Shown: positions 30,972 through 43,053 of the stretch, in pieces
Numbering within the stretch: the first letter of the stretch is position 1
How the letters are laid out: each line of letters opens with the position of its first letter
DNA from: Streptomyces sp. Tu6071
GTDB taxonomy: Bacteria; Actinomycetota; Actinomycetes; Streptomycetales; Streptomycetaceae
Reading direction: 5' to 3'
Assembly: GCF_000213055.1 (NCBI RefSeq)
Contig: NZ_CM001165.1
Span: 2,835,445 to 2,899,444, forward strand
DNA length: 64,000 nt
Program-made: the position numbers and the translations under genes
Notes under the pieces: generated by a model
What the model saw: the letters and a program-made list of their open reading frames with translations, nothing else
What the model was told of the DNA's origin: nothing
Database searches by the model: none

Positions 30972-33431
30972 TCACGCCCCCGCCAGCGCCGCCCCCACCT
31001 CGCCCCGTGAGCCCACTCCCAGCTTCGCCAGGATGTGTTCCACGTGGGCGTCCGCCGTGCGCTTCGAGATCACCAGGCGCTCCGCGATCTCGCGGTTCGA
31101 CAGGCCCTCGGCCACCAGGCCAGCCACCTCCCGTTCCCGTCGCGTCAGCGCGTCCGCGCCGCGTGGCGAGCGGCGGCGCCCGGCGCCCGGGAGGTCCGCG
31201 TCCGCGCGGAGCGCGTCGAGCACCTCGCCCGCGGTGAGCCGCCCGCCCGCCTCGTACCCGCTCCGGTACGCCTCCTCGTCCAGCTCCGCGCGGAGCGCGG
31301 CCCGGCTCGCCTCGTGCCACGCCTGGAGCGGCGGCAGTACGGAGACGGGGTCGCCGCCCACCTTCCGCGCCCCCTCGCTCCACCCGAGCAGCCACGCCGC
31401 CCGCACCCACCGCCCCCGCCGCACGGCGACCCAGGTCAGCCCCATCCCCGCTATCCCCGAGAGCTGCGCCTCCCCGATCTCCGCGCACGCGTCGAGCGCC
31501 GCGAGCCAGTCCGCCTCCGCCGCCCCGACCCCGGCCCCCGGTGCCACCCGCTCCCCCTCGGCGTCGCCCTGCTCGGCGAGCCAGTGCGCGGCTCCCCGTA
31601 CGACCAGCGCGGCGGCCCGCAACTGGCACTCGCCGGGTGCGTGCGCGGCGAGGTGCCCGAGGATGTGGTCGCACATCGCGCGGGCCCGCTCCGTCTCGCC
31701 GAGCACGGCCCACACGATCGCCTCCTCGTGGTAGATCATCGCGATCCCGAGGCCGTCCCCGCGCGCGTCGAACTCGCCGCGCAGCCGCGCCATCGTCTCC
31801 AGCGTCCCCTCCGCGTCCCCGCTCAGCAGCCGCGTCCCCGCGAGGTGCCCCTCCGCGTACCGGGCGACGTCCTCGTACCCGTACCGGCGCGCCTCGGCGA
31901 GACACCGCGTCAGCCGCTCGGCCGCGAGCGGGAGGTCGCCGGTCCACAGGCCGAAGGAGCCCGAGCCGAGCAGCGCCCAGGCGCGCGCCTCCCTGCCCAC
32001 CGGCCCCGGCGGGTCCTCGGGGACGAGCGCGAGGCCCTTGTCGAGCCAGTAGTGCCCCTCGGAGATCGCGGCGCGTGCCCGCCAGTACGGCCACAGGTGC
32101 GCGGCGAGCAGCAGCCCGGCGCTCGCGCGCTCCGGGCTGTCGCTCGTGAGGGAGAGGCCGAGGGCGGCGCGCAGGTGCGGGATCTCCTCGTGCACCGCGC
32201 GGTGCAGCGCCGGCTGCTCGGAGCTGAGGAGCCGCGTGTGCAGCCGGGCGGCGAGGGCCGCGTAGTACGTGAGGAAACGGTCCCGCACCGCCTCGGCCCC
32301 GGGCGTCTCGGCGAGCCGCCCGGCCCCGTACTCGCGCAGCGTGTCGAGCATCCGGTACCGGCCGCCGCCCGCCCCGGGGCGCTGTACGACGGACTTGTCG
32401 ACGAGCCCGATGAGGTGCCGGAACACGTCCCGCGCGGGCAGCTCGCCGCCCGTGTCCCCGCACACCGCCTCGGCCGCCTCCGGCGTGAAGGGCCCGTCGA
32501 AGACCGAGAGCCGCGCCCACAGCAGCCGCTCCGCCGGGGTGCACAGCTCGTACGACCAGTCGACGGCGGTACGGAGCGTCTGGTGCCGGGTCAGCGCGGT
32601 GCGGCGCCCGCCGGTGAGGACGTGGAAGCGGTCGTCCACGCGGTCGAGGAGCTGGTCGAGCGGGGCGGCGCGCAGGCGCACGGCGGCGAGTTCGAGCGCG
32701 AGCGGGATGCCGTCGAGGCGCCGCACGAGCGCCCGCACCCGCGCGGCGTCTGCCCCGCGCGCGGCGAACCCGGGCGCGGCGTCGGCGGCGCGCTGGGCGA
32801 AGAGCGCCACGGCGTCGTCCTCGTCGAGCGGCGCGAGCGCGCGGCAGTGCTCGCCGGGGACGTCGAGGGGCTGGCGGCTCGTCGCGAGCACGCTCACGCC
32901 GGGCGCCTCGCGGAGCACGAGGTCGGCGAGCGCCGCGCAGGCGTCGAGCAGGTGTTCGCAGGTGTCGAGGACGACGAGCGCCTGACGCTCGCGCAGGTGT
33001 GCGACGACGGCGTCGAGCGCGGGCCGCCCCGAGGGCCCGTACGGGGCCGAGGCGGGCCCCTCCTGCGCACTGGACTCCGGCAGCCCGAGCACGGCGGCGA
33101 GCGTCGCGGGCAGCAGTTCGGGATCGCGCAGGGCCGACAGCTCGGCGAGCCACACCCCGTCGGGATACCGCTCCCGCGCCGCGGCGGCGACGCGCAGGGC
33201 GGTCCGGCTCTTCCCCACGCCACCGGGCCCGATGACGGTCAACAGCCGTACCCCGCCGAGCACATCGCCCAGCTCGGCGACCTCGCGCTCCCGCCCCACG
33301 AACCGGGTCACCTCGACCGGCAACCCACCCCGCCGCCCCTGCCCGAACCCACCGCGCACGCCCCGCCCCCGTCCCCTGAAGCCCGAACTGCCACCGGCAG
33401 ACACCGCCTGATCGCGTCCCAGCGTACGCAT
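30972..33431 (-). CDS. AfsR/SARP-like NB-ARC ATPase with C-terminal LuxR helix-turn-helix
   Basis: An 819-residue signal-transduction regulator. The N-terminal ATPase has Walker A TVIGPGGVGKSRTALRVA near 66-83, Walker-B-like ALVVLDTCEHLLDAC near 150-164 and VSVLATSRQPLDVPGE, as in LAL/NB-ARC (STAND) proteins. A winged-helix and TPR-like helical region (about 330-720) should sense partner or ligand. The last ~65 residues are a LuxR helix-turn-helix: LTRREREVAGLVAEGLSNREIAERLVISKRTADAHVEHILAKLGV. ATP-dependent oligomerisation to activate transcription is known for the family; target genes are unknown. The start ATG at 33431 is at the edge of a repeat-rich spacer. Confidence 0.88.
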   Translation of the reverse strand: MRTLGRDQAVSAGGSSGFRGRGRGVRGGFGQGRRGGLPVEVTRFVGREREVAELGDVLGGVRLLTVIGPGGVGKSRTALRVAAAARERYPDGVWLAELSALRDPELLPATLAAVLGLPESSAQEGPASAPYGPSGRPALDAVVAHLRERQALVVLDTCEHLLDACAALADLVLREAPGVSVLATSRQPLDVPGEHCRALAPLDEDDAVALFAQRAADAAPGFAARGADAARVRALVRRLDGIPLALELAAVRLRAAPLDQLLDRVDDRFHVLTGGRRTALTRHQTLRTAVDWSYELCTPAERLLWARLSVFDGPFTPEAAEAVCGDTGGELPARDVFRHLIGLVDKSVVQRPGAGGGRYRMLDTLREYGAGRLAETPGAEAVRDRFLTYYAALAARLHTRLLSSEQPALHRAVHEEIPHLRAALGLSLTSDSPERASAGLLLAAHLWPYWRARAAISEGHYWLDKGLALVPEDPPGPVGREARAWALLGSGSFGLWTGDLPLAAERLTRCLAEARRYGYEDVARYAEGHLAGTRLLSGDAEGTLETMARLRGEFDARGDGLGIAMIYHEEAIVWAVLGETERARAMCDHILGHLAAHAPGECQLRAAALVVRGAAHWLAEQGDAEGERVAPGAGVGAAEADWLAALDACAEIGEAQLSGIAGMGLTWVAVRRGRWVRAAWLLGWSEGARKVGGDPVSVLPPLQAWHEASRAALRAELDEEAYRSGYEAGGRLTAGEVLDALRADADLPGAGRRRSPRGADALTRREREVAGLVAEGLSNREIAERLVISKRTADAHVEHILAKLGVGSRGEVGAALAGA

Positions 33432-33493
33432 GGGGGTGCGGAGGGTGAGGGGGATGAGCGGAGGCGGGGCGGAGACGGGGGCGGAGACGGGGT

Positions 33494-33636
33494 GGCCGGG
33501 GGTACGCGGATGCGGGAGCCCGGGGCCGGGGGTACGCGGATGCGGGAGCCCTGGCCGAGGGCCGGAGGTGGCCGGGACTCGGGGATGCGGAAGCCCGTGC
33601 GTGGGGGTGGCCGGGGCTCGGCGATGCGCGCGCCCC
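33494..33636. repeat. Degenerate tandem repeats between HAD gene and LuxR-type gene
   Basis: Two perfect 28-bp copies with a 30-bp period (33494-33521, 33524-33551), core GGGGGTACGCGGATGCGGG, are followed by two diverged copies (about 33570-33595 and 33609-33636). The array fills most of the 33432-33645 spacer upstream of the LuxR-type gene. No gene is seen in this spacer. The repeats may be slippage products or multiple protein-binding sites. Confidence 0.6.
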
Positions 33637-33645
33637 GGGCCGGGC

Positions 33646-34323
33646 TCAGACTCCCGCCGCCGCCATCCCGACCGCCTCCGCGAGCGAGTCGGCGACCGGG
33701 AAGCCCGTGCGGGCGAGGCTCGCGCGGCTGTGGGAGCCGCCGGTGTAGAGGACGGCGCGGGCTCCGGCGGCGCGGGCCGCGTGGCCGTCGTCCGCCGCGT
33801 CGCCGATGACGACCGTACGGGCCGGGGCGACGTCGTCGGCGAGCGCCGCCAGGTGCCGTACGAGGTGCTCGGCCTTGCTCCCGCCGGAGGGCCCGGTCCG
33901 CCCCTGGACCCGTACGAAGCGGTCCGCGATGCCGAAGCCCTCGACGAGCGGGACGAGGTCCTCGTGCCCGTACATGCTCAGGAGCGACTGGCTGCGGCCG
34001 GAGTCGCGCCACCCGTCGAGCACGTCCACGGCCCCCGCCGTGAGCCCGCACCGCACGCTCTCGCGCGCGTAGTGGCGCTGGAACGTACCGTCCATCAGCT
34101 CCCACTCCGCGGGCGTGGGCGCCCGCCCCATCAGCGCCTCGTAGAACTCCGTGACGGGCACCTGGTACAGCTCGCGGTACCGCTCCAGCGTGAGCGAGCG
34201 CAGGCCCGGCAGGGCGAGTTCGGCGAAGGCCGCGTTGGTGGCGCCGAGCACGGCGTCCATGTCGTGGAACAGCGTGCCGTTCCAGTCCCACACGAGGTGC
34301 TGGGCGGGTATCGCGCCGCCCAC
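33646..34323 (-). CDS. HAD family hydrolase
   Basis: A 225-residue haloacid-dehalogenase-fold phosphatase. Motif I is HLVWDWNGTLFHD (nucleophile Asp near 13, DWNGT instead of the common DxDGT), motif II LLSMYGHE, the motif III Lys lies in GGSKAEHLVRHL, and motif IV is TVVIGDAADDGHAA. A helical cap lies between motifs I and II. The substrate is probably a small phosphorylated metabolite; GphH/PGP-like proteins share this layout. The GTG start follows directly after the TGA of the upstream DUF6912 gene, so the pair is one operon. Confidence 0.9.
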   Translation of the reverse strand: MGGAIPAQHLVWDWNGTLFHDMDAVLGATNAAFAELALPGLRSLTLERYRELYQVPVTEFYEALMGRAPTPAEWELMDGTFQRHYARESVRCGLTAGAVDVLDGWRDSGRSQSLLSMYGHEDLVPLVEGFGIADRFVRVQGRTGPSGGSKAEHLVRHLAALADDVAPARTVVIGDAADDGHAARAAGARAVLYTGGSHSRASLARTGFPVADSLAEAVGMAAAGV

Positions 34324-34848
34324 TCAGCGCTCCTCGGCGGTCGGGGCGATGAGGTACGGGATCTCCTGCGTCGCGAACCACAGCAGCTCGTGGTCCTCCG
34401 CCCCGTCCACGACGAACCGTGCGTCCGCGTCGCCCTGGTCGGCCGCGCCGAGCGCCTCCGCCGCCGCGGTCACGTCCTTGACGGCCTCCTCGCCGTCCGC
34501 GTGCACGGCGGCGGCCTTCGCGAGCCGGAGGGGGCCCGCGAGCCGCACCTCGCCGACGGAGTCCGGGTCCATCCCGTGGTCGGGGTCGGTACGGGCCGCG
34601 CTGTCCGCCACGTCGATCGCGAGCACGACCCGGCGGCGGGCCTCGGCGGGGTCGACGGCGAGGAGCCGCAGCGAGGCGGCGGCGGCGCGGCTGAGCGCCG
34701 CGTACTCCAGCTCCTCGATGTCGTCGGACACGTACCACTCGCGCAGAGCGGGCGTCACGGCGTACGCCGTGAAAGAAGCCACCCCCAGCTCGCCCCCCTC
34801 ATGGGCCCGCGCGAGCGCACTGAGAGTGAGCGGGACGTACACACGCAT
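34324..34848 (-). CDS. DUF6912-like conserved actinobacterial protein
   Basis: A 174-residue soluble protein starting MRVYVPLTLSALARAHEGGELG, with acidic, Ala-rich helices (DDIEELEYAALSRAAAASLRLL) and the C-terminal FVVDGAEDHELLWFATQEIPYLI. This matches a conserved actinobacterial family of unknown function that sits next to a HAD phosphatase gene, here in the same order. AAAGGA precedes the start. No catalytic motif is evident. Confidence 0.75.
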   Translation of the reverse strand: MRVYVPLTLSALARAHEGGELGVASFTAYAVTPALREWYVSDDIEELEYAALSRAAAASLRLLAVDPAEARRRVVLAIDVADSAARTDPDHGMDPDSVGEVRLAGPLRLAKAAAVHADGEEAVKDVTAAAEALGAADQGDADARFVVDGAEDHELLWFATQEIPYLIAPTAEER

Positions 34849-35027
34849 GGCAACCGCATCCTTTCGCCGGTGCGGCAAGGATACGTGGGGCGCGTGGGGC
34901 TCACCCGGATCGGTGAACCTGCGGCCGAGGTCATCACACACGGACGGTGACGAGTCGCATCGCCGGATTCCCGAACTCTCCACCTACCAACCAGTAACAA
35001 CCGCGTTTTCCCGGAGAGAGGTGCCCG

Positions 35028-35459
35028 ATGCCCACGACCGAGAGTGACGAATCCCCGCGCGTCCCCGCCCAGCGCCGCCGTCGGCGCGGAGCCACCCGCG
35101 GCCCCTCGGGCCCGGCGGGCCGCGCCCCGGCCGGCCGCCGCCGCGGGCCGGTCCGTCCCGGACCGCCGCAGGACGAGTGGGCCCGCCGCCTCCTGGCCGC
35201 CCTCACCGGCCACCGCACCCCGCAGGACCTCTGGGGCCTCGCCACCGGCACGGCCCTCCACCACCTGACCACCGCGGCCCCGCCCTACCGCACCGCGACC
35301 CCGGTCCTGCGCACCACCCGGGCCACCCAGGTCGGCCCGGGAATCCTGGAGGCGAGCGCGACCCTGGAGGCGGACGGCCGCGTCCACGCGATCGCCTTCC
35401 GGCTGGAGGACCGGGGCGACGGCGTCTGGAGATGCACGGCGCTGGAACTGGCGCCGTAG
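35028..35459 (+). CDS. Rv3235 family protein
   Basis: A 143-residue basic protein. The first ~50 residues are an Arg/Pro-rich disordered tail. The conserved part (DEWARRLLAALTGHRTPQDLWGLATGTALHHL...LEASATLEADGRVHAIAFRLEDRGDGVWRCTALEL) matches the Rv3235 family commonly found beside secA in actinobacteria. The arrangement next to secA supports the call. Function is unknown. The start has GAGAGAGG upstream. Confidence 0.82.
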   Translation: MPTTESDESPRVPAQRRRRRGATRGPSGPAGRAPAGRRRGPVRPGPPQDEWARRLLAALTGHRTPQDLWGLATGTALHHLTTAAPPYRTATPVLRTTRATQVGPGILEASATLEADGRVHAIAFRLEDRGDGVWRCTALELAP

Positions 35460-35479
35460 CGCCTACGCGCCGCCTGACG

Positions 35480-35524
35480 CGCCGACAGGCCCCGGACCGC
35501 TGGACGGTCCGGGGCCTGTCGGCG
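35480..35524 (+). terminator. Terminator after the Rv3235-like gene
   Basis: A perfect 20-bp stem (35480-35499 with 35505-35524) around a 5-nt loop begins 20 bp after the stop. Confidence 0.85.
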
Positions 35525-36002
35525 TGGGGGGTACGGGGTGGGGACGGCCGTCTTTGAGGAGCTGGGCCATCCGTGGGGCCGTCCCCACCGGGGGGGCGGG
35601 GAGCGCAGCGCCCGAAGGAGGGCCTCCTCGGGCCACCCGGGACCACCCCCGCCCAGGCGGGGGCCCCCTCTCGCAGCCCCCCGCCCACGCCCCCACAACA
35701 CCGAGCCCCACCCCCCTGCCCGCCGGTCCCGCCCGTCAACTCTCGCCCCGGAAGGAGCCGATCCCGATGTCCCCCATCGAGTGAACATCCAGCCCCGTGT
35801 TCACCCCCGCACGGCCCGCCTCCCCCGCACGGCCCGGCTCCCCCGCCCTGCCACCAGAAGATCCCCCGGAAAAGGCCATCGGCCCCACCGCCCGAAGGCA
35901 ATGGAGCCGACACCCACAGCTCACCACAGCTCACGCTCGCAAGGCGAACCCCACACGTCACCGGTCCCGGCCAACTCCCGCCGGGCCCACGGCCAGTAGG
36001 GG
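35525..36002. other. Intergenic region between Rv3235-like gene and secA
   Basis: No gene is supported in this 478-bp stretch. Open frames on both strands are Pro/Arg-rich and lack bias. A 5-codon ATG-TGA frame at 35767 has a good AAGGAG site but is too short to judge. Short tandem units (CCCCCGCACGGCCCG type) lie near 35803-35845. Confidence 0.5.
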
Positions 36003-38798
<2,796 letters not shown>

Positions 38799-39098
38799 GA
38801 GGGTTGGTCTCCTTGCCGGTCGGGGCCTGGCACGGTCAAGTCTTCGGGCAACGGCCATCGTATGCGAGGACCCGCCCGCGCCGGGAGGTCTGCCAAGACA
38901 GTCAACGCGTGAGGCCCTCGGAAGGTGCCGGGGCGTCCTCCGCCACCTTCGGTGAGGTGAGCGGTACGCACCGCAGCGCAGTATCCCTGCCCGGCCTGTG
39001 CGAGGGAACACCGGGGAGACGGTACGCGGCGCCGGCGCCCCCGCGCGGCGGTCCCGGGGCGGCCTTCGCGCCGGTGCCCCGGTGTCGGTCCCCCGTCC

Positions 39099-39104
39099 TA
39101 GGCT
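39099..39104 (+). promoter_or_regulatory. Leaderless -10 element of the YcaQ-like gene
   Basis: TAGGCT starts 13 nt before the ATG at 39112, and no ribosome site is present. Initiation is predicted at or next to the A of the start codon. Confidence 0.5.
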
Positions 39105-39111
39105 GCACGGC

Positions 39112-40338
39112 ATGACGACGCAGCCGCTCCCCCTCTCCGCCGACGAGGCCCGCCGCATCGCGCTGCGCGCCCAGGGCCTCCTCGGCGCCCCCGACCGGCG
39201 CGCGGGCGCGCGAGGTGTGCTGCGGCACCTCGGCGCGGTGCAGCTCGACACGATCTCGGTGCTCGCCCGCTCGCACGAGCTGGTCCCGTACGCGCGCCTC
39301 GGCGCGATCGGCCGCCAGGCCGTCGAGTCCGCGTACTGGGCGCCGCCCGAGGCCCCCGCGCACGCCTTCGAGTACTGGTCGCACGCGGCCTGCGTGCTGC
39401 CCGTCGAGGAGTGGCCGCACTTCGCCTTCCGCCGCCGCGCCTACCGCGACCGCCCGCTGTGGGGGCACGAGGTGCCGCCCGGCGCGTACGAGAAGGTCCT
39501 CGCACAGCTCCGCGACGAGGGCCCGCTCACGGCGACGGAGCTGGGCGGCGCGAAGAACGGCGGCGAGTGGTGGGACTGGTCGGGCTCCAAGGTCGCGGTC
39601 GAGCGCGCGCTCACGTACGGGGACGTCGTCTGCGTGCGGCGTACGGGCTGGCGCCGGGTCTACGACCTGCCGGAGCGGGCGATCCCCGCCGAGCTGCTCC
39701 ACGACGACCTGGACGACCTGGAGTGCGTGCGCCGCCTGATCCGCCTCGCGGCCCGCTCGCTCGGCGTCGGCACCCGCTCCGACCTCGCCGACTACCACCG
39801 CCTGAAGACCGAGCAGTTCGACGCGGTGATCGAGGACTGCGGCCTGGTGCGCGTACGGGTCGAGGGCTGGGGGAAGCCCGCGTGGGCCGACCCGGAGGCC
39901 CTGGAGTCGAGCCCGCGCGGGCGCCACCGCACGACGCTCCTGTCCCCCTTCGACTCGCTGATCTGGGAACGCGCCCGCGCGGAGCGCCTGTTCGGCTTCT
40001 CGCACCGCCTGGAGGCGTACGTGCCGAAGCCGAAGCGCGTCCACGGCTACTTCGCCATGCCGGTCCTCTCCGGCGGCCGGCTGATCGCCCGCGTCGACCC
40101 GGCCCGCGAGGGCACGACCCTCGTCGCCCGCCAGGTCACCCTGGGCGGCGACGTCCCGGGCACGGCGACCCCGCGCAAGGCCGTCGAGGGCACGGCGAAG
40201 GCCCTGGCGGAGGCGGCCACGTGGGTCGGCTGCACCCGCGTCCGCGTGGACCGCGTGGACCCGCCGGAGCTGCGGGAGCCGCTGGAGCGGGAGGCGACGC
40301 GGGCGCTCACGGCACGGCTGGAGGGGGCGGAGGTCTGA
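39112..40338 (+). CDS. YcaQ/AlkX-like winged-helix DNA glycosylase family protein
   Basis: A 408-residue protein of the HTH_42/YcaQ family, whose studied members unhook DNA interstrand crosslinks and other bulky alkyl lesions. The family catalytic Q-x-D motif is visible as [17 protein letters not shown] near residues 42-57. Winged-helix segments ([39 protein letters not shown]) and the conserved [21 protein letters not shown] follow. It stands alone downstream of the divergent secA. Repair of self-made or competitor genotoxins is inferred from characterised relatives only. Confidence 0.87.
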   Translation: MTTQPLPLSADEARRIALRAQGLLGAPDRRAGARGVLRHLGAVQLDTISVLARSHELVPYARLGAIGRQAVESAYWAPPEAPAHAFEYWSHAACVLPVEEWPHFAFRRRAYRDRPLWGHEVPPGAYEKVLAQLRDEGPLTATELGGAKNGGEWWDWSGSKVAVERALTYGDVVCVRRTGWRRVYDLPERAIPAELLHDDLDDLECVRRLIRLAARSLGVGTRSDLADYHRLKTEQFDAVIEDCGLVRVRVEGWGKPAWADPEALESSPRGRHRTTLLSPFDSLIWERARAERLFGFSHRLEAYVPKPKRVHGYFAMPVLSGGRLIARVDPAREGTTLVARQVTLGGDVPGTATPRKAVEGTAKALAEAATWVGCTRVRVDRVDPPELREPLEREATRALTARLEGAEV

Positions 40339-40499
40339 GCGGCAGCGGCACGGGCACGGCGCGGACGGGCAGGCGGAGCTGGACGGGGCGGGTGAACCGG
40401 ACAGCCCTGGCGGGGCGGATGGGCCGAGCCGTGCAGGCCGTGTGAGCCGAGCAGGCGGAACCGGGCAGGCCGGGCACGCGGAGCCGGTCGGCCGGGCCC

Positions 40500-40514
40500 G
40501 GCGCCTGAGGCGCC
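40500..40514. terminator. Weak hairpin between convergent YcaQ-like and SDR genes
   Basis: GGCGCC-TGA-GGCGCC is a 6-bp stem close to the SDR stop. The rest of the 184-bp spacer is G-rich low-complexity sequence. Confidence 0.35.
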
Positions 40515-40522
40515 CCGTCCCG

Positions 40523-41242
40523 TCACCACGGCACCACTCCCCCGTCGTCGAAGAAGCCCCCGCGCGGCCCGTCGTCCGGGAGCGTCGCGAGGCGGAGGGC
40601 GATCGCGGCGCCCTCCCGCGGGGTGCGGTCCGGCTCGTGGCCGGTGAAATCAGTGGCCACCCAGCCGGGGCAGCAGGCGTTGACGAGAACCGGGGTATCG
40701 GCGAGGCGGCGCGCGTACTGCGTCGTGAGGGCGTTGAGCATCGTCTTCGAGGGCGCGTACGCGGCCAGGACGGGGCCGGTGCGCAGGCTCAGCGAGCCCA
40801 TGGTGCTCGACACGTTGACGATGCGCGGCGACGGCGCGCGCCGGAGCAGCGGGAGCAGCGCGTTGGTCACCCTGACCACGCCGAAGACGTTCGTGTCGAG
40901 GACCGTGCGGACCACGTCGAGGTCGAGTGTCGTCGGGTCCTGCGCGCCGTCCTCGGTACTGCCGCTGATCCCCGCGTTGTTGACGAGGACGTCGAGCCGC
41001 CCGGCCTCCTCCGCCACGGTCCGCGCGGCGGCGGCGACGCTCTCCTCGGAGGTGACGTCGAGCGCGACCGCGAAGGCGCGCGCTCCCTCGGCCCGCAGCG
41101 ACTCCGCCGCCGCCGCTCCCCGCGCCTCGTCCCGCGCCCCCACGGCGACCGTGAAGCCGAGGTCCGCGAGGCCCCGCGCGATCGCCAGGCCGATTCCCTT
41201 GTTCGCGCCGGTGACCAGCGCGGTCTTCGTCGATTCGCTCAT
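40523..41242 (-). CDS. Short-chain dehydrogenase/reductase
   Basis: A 239-residue classical SDR. The cofactor motif TGANKGIG lies near residues 11-18, VLVNNAG near 85, the catalytic Ser in IVNVSSTMGSL, and the Tyr-Lys pair in AAYAPSKTMLNAL. GARDEARG after the second strand (Arg in place of an acidic residue) favours NADPH. The family resembles carbonyl-reductase-like SDRs (TALVTGANKGIGLAIARGL). The start is ATG 41242; an ATG at 41251 is possible. It is divergent from a LysR gene across a perfect palindrome and is likely its target. Confidence 0.9.
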   Translation of the reverse strand: MSESTKTALVTGANKGIGLAIARGLADLGFTVAVGARDEARGAAAAESLRAEGARAFAVALDVTSEESVAAAARTVAEEAGRLDVLVNNAGISGSTEDGAQDPTTLDLDVVRTVLDTNVFGVVRVTNALLPLLRRAPSPRIVNVSSTMGSLSLRTGPVLAAYAPSKTMLNALTTQYARRLADTPVLVNACCPGWVATDFTGHEPDRTPREGAAIALRLATLPDDGPRGGFFDDGGVVPW

Positions 41243-41296
41243 GCACCCCATGCTCGACGGGCCGCGCGAGCGCGTCCAATACCGCTTCGGCCAGCC

Positions 41297-41331
41297 GTGA
41301 TACCCGCCCGGTATCACCGTCCGCCTAGGCT
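41297..41331 (+). promoter_or_regulatory. LysR operator and leaderless lysR promoter
   Basis: GTGATACC (41297-41304) and GGTATCAC (41310-41317) are perfect arms around 5 bp and include an A/T-TACC-N5-GGTA-T/A core typical of LysR sites. The palindrome covers the expected -35 of lysR. The -10 TAGGCT (41326-41331) begins 12 nt before the lysR ATG. Confidence 0.6.
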
Positions 41332-41337
41332 GTCCGC

Positions 41338-42213
41338 ATGGACGACGCCGCCGGGGACGTGGAGGTCCGCGAGCTGAGGTACTTCCTCGCCGTGGCCGGG
41401 GAACTGCACTTCGGGCGAGCCGCCGAGCGGCTCGGCATCACGCAGCCCCCGCTCTCCCGCGCGATCCGGCAGCTCGAACACCGCCTCGGCGTCCGCCTGC
41501 TCGACCGGGACCGCCACGGCGTGACCCTCACGGCGGCGGGCGAGGTGCTGCGTACGGAGGCGGGGGCGGCGCTCGACGCGGTCGCGGCGGCGGCGCGCCG
41601 TACCCGCAGGGCGGGGGCCGCGGAGCAGGGCCTCGTGCTCGCGACGAAGGCGGGGGCCTCGCACGACGTGCTGCGCGCGCTGCTGGACGCGGCGGAGCGT
41701 GAGCCGGATGTCCCCCCGGTCGAGGTCCAGCTGTGCGAGGTCGGCGAACAGGCCCGGCTGCTCCGTACCGGCCGTGCGGACGCCGCGCTCATGCACCGCC
41801 CGGTCGACGACCTCACCGGCTTCGACACGGAGGACCTGCACACCGAGGGCCAGGTCGCGATCCTCCCGGCGACGCACCCCCTCGCGGCCCGCCCCCACCT
41901 CACGCTCGCGGAGGTCAGTGACGTCCCCGGCCTCCCGATGGCCCGCTGGCCGCGGCTCGACGGGACGTACCCGGACGGCCCGGGACCGGAGGTCCGCACC
42001 CAGTCCCAGCTCGCCCAGCTCGTCGCCCTCGGCATGACCTTGCTCGTCATCCCCGCGTCGAGCCGCGCCTGGCAGTGGCCCGAGCACGTCGCCGTCCCGG
42101 TCCTCGACGCCCCGCCCATCACCACGGTGATCGCCTGGCCCGCCCCCAGCCGCTCCCGCCCCCTGGCCGCCCTGGTCCGCACGGCGACGCGGCTGCGCAC
42201 CGCGCCGGAGTAG
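41338..42213 (+). CDS. LysR family transcriptional regulator
   Basis: A 291-residue regulator. The winged helix-turn-helix is [62 protein letters not shown] (about 9-72). A linker helix and a periplasmic-binding-like effector domain (about 95-291) follow. The ATG lacks a ribosome site and lies 12 nt from a -10 element. It probably controls the divergent SDR gene and itself through the palindrome between them. Confidence 0.93.
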   Translation: MDDAAGDVEVRELRYFLAVAGELHFGRAAERLGITQPPLSRAIRQLEHRLGVRLLDRDRHGVTLTAAGEVLRTEAGAALDAVAAAARRTRRAGAAEQGLVLATKAGASHDVLRALLDAAEREPDVPPVEVQLCEVGEQARLLRTGRADAALMHRPVDDLTGFDTEDLHTEGQVAILPATHPLAARPHLTLAEVSDVPGLPMARWPRLDGTYPDGPGPEVRTQSQLAQLVALGMTLLVIPASSRAWQWPEHVAVPVLDAPPITTVIAWPAPSRSRPLAALVRTATRLRTAPE

Positions 42214-42289
42214 GGCGGCCCGGCGGAACAACCTCCGCTCCGGAACGACCGGACGACCCGCGCCACCGGGTCTCCCGAGGACACCGGCC

Positions 42290-42943
42290 CTACCGGGGGT
42301 CGCTCCCCCGCTCCTCCTCCGTTGACCGGTCCCCGCCCAGGTAGCGGGTGATCATGGCGACCAGCTCCGCCTCCAGCCTCTCGACCTGCGGGGGGTTCGG
42401 GGCCGCCATGAGCATGTGGGTGTTCAACTCCACCGCCCCGATGACGAGTTCCGCCGCCATGTCGAGATCCCGCACGCGGACGTCCGGGTGGCGGGCGAAG
42501 ACCTCGCGCACCTGGGCCACCCGGGCCGCGCCGTGCCGCTCGATCGCTTCGCTCAGGGCGGGGGAGACGGGCGCCTCCTCGATCATGATCCGCAGGAGCT
42601 GCGGGCCGTCGCGATGGTGGTCGATCGCGTCGCGGACGAGGGACCGGACCACGTCCTCCAGGCTGCCGGAGGTCGTGTCCGGCTCCTCGGCCCCCGCCCA
42701 CGCGCCGCGGTCGATGTGCCGGACCAGCAGCTCGGCGAGGATCGCGTCCTTGTTCGGGAAGTACTGGTACAGCGAGCCGATGGACATGCGGGCGTGCTCG
42801 GCGATCCGGTTGGTGGTGCCGGCGGCGTACCCGTACTCGGCGAAAACGTGAGCAGCCGCGCCGAGGATGCGCTCGCGCGTCAGCTCGGCGCGCACCTGCC
42901 GGGGCTTGCGACGTGGGGTGAGGCGGCGGTCGGGGGGAGCCAT
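42290..42943 (-). CDS. TetR family regulator
   Basis: A 217-residue regulator. The DNA-binding domain reads VRAELTRERILGAAAHVFAEYGYAAGTTNRIAEHARMSIGSLYQYFPNKDAILAELL (about 17-75), and the remainder is the helical ligand domain. It is divergent from the siderophore-interacting-like protein and the PPOX-reductase fusion, and a 16-bp inverted repeat lies between. Repression of that pair is inferred. Confidence 0.92.
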   Translation of the reverse strand: MAPPDRRLTPRRKPRQVRAELTRERILGAAAHVFAEYGYAAGTTNRIAEHARMSIGSLYQYFPNKDAILAELLVRHIDRGAWAGAEEPDTTSGSLEDVVRSLVRDAIDHHRDGPQLLRIMIEEAPVSPALSEAIERHGAARVAQVREVFARHPDVRVRDLDMAAELVIGAVELNTHMLMAAPNPPQVERLEAELVAMITRYLGGDRSTEEERGSDPR

Positions 42944-42984
42944 CCCTTGCCCTTTCTGACCGGGGAAAAGCGAGTAGCGAATAG

Positions 42985-43008
42985 CTGAGCTTTTGCTCAG
43001 AATACTGT
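42985..43008 (+). promoter_or_regulatory. TetR operator and promoter of the SIP/PPOX pair
   Basis: CTGAGC-TTTT-GCTCAG (42985-43000) is a perfect 6-bp inverted repeat. It lies just upstream of a -10-like TACTGT (43003-43008), in the -35/-10 spacer of the plus-strand genes. Binding there would block the polymerase. Confidence 0.55.
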
Positions 43009-43053
43009 CATGAGCTGCGGAAACAAGAGGAACCTCGTCCCGGGAGCGCCGCT

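Noticed and set aside
35767..35784. Five-codon ATG-TGA frame with a good AAGGAG site
   Set aside because: Too short to support, with no downstream plus-strand gene it could lead; likely chance.
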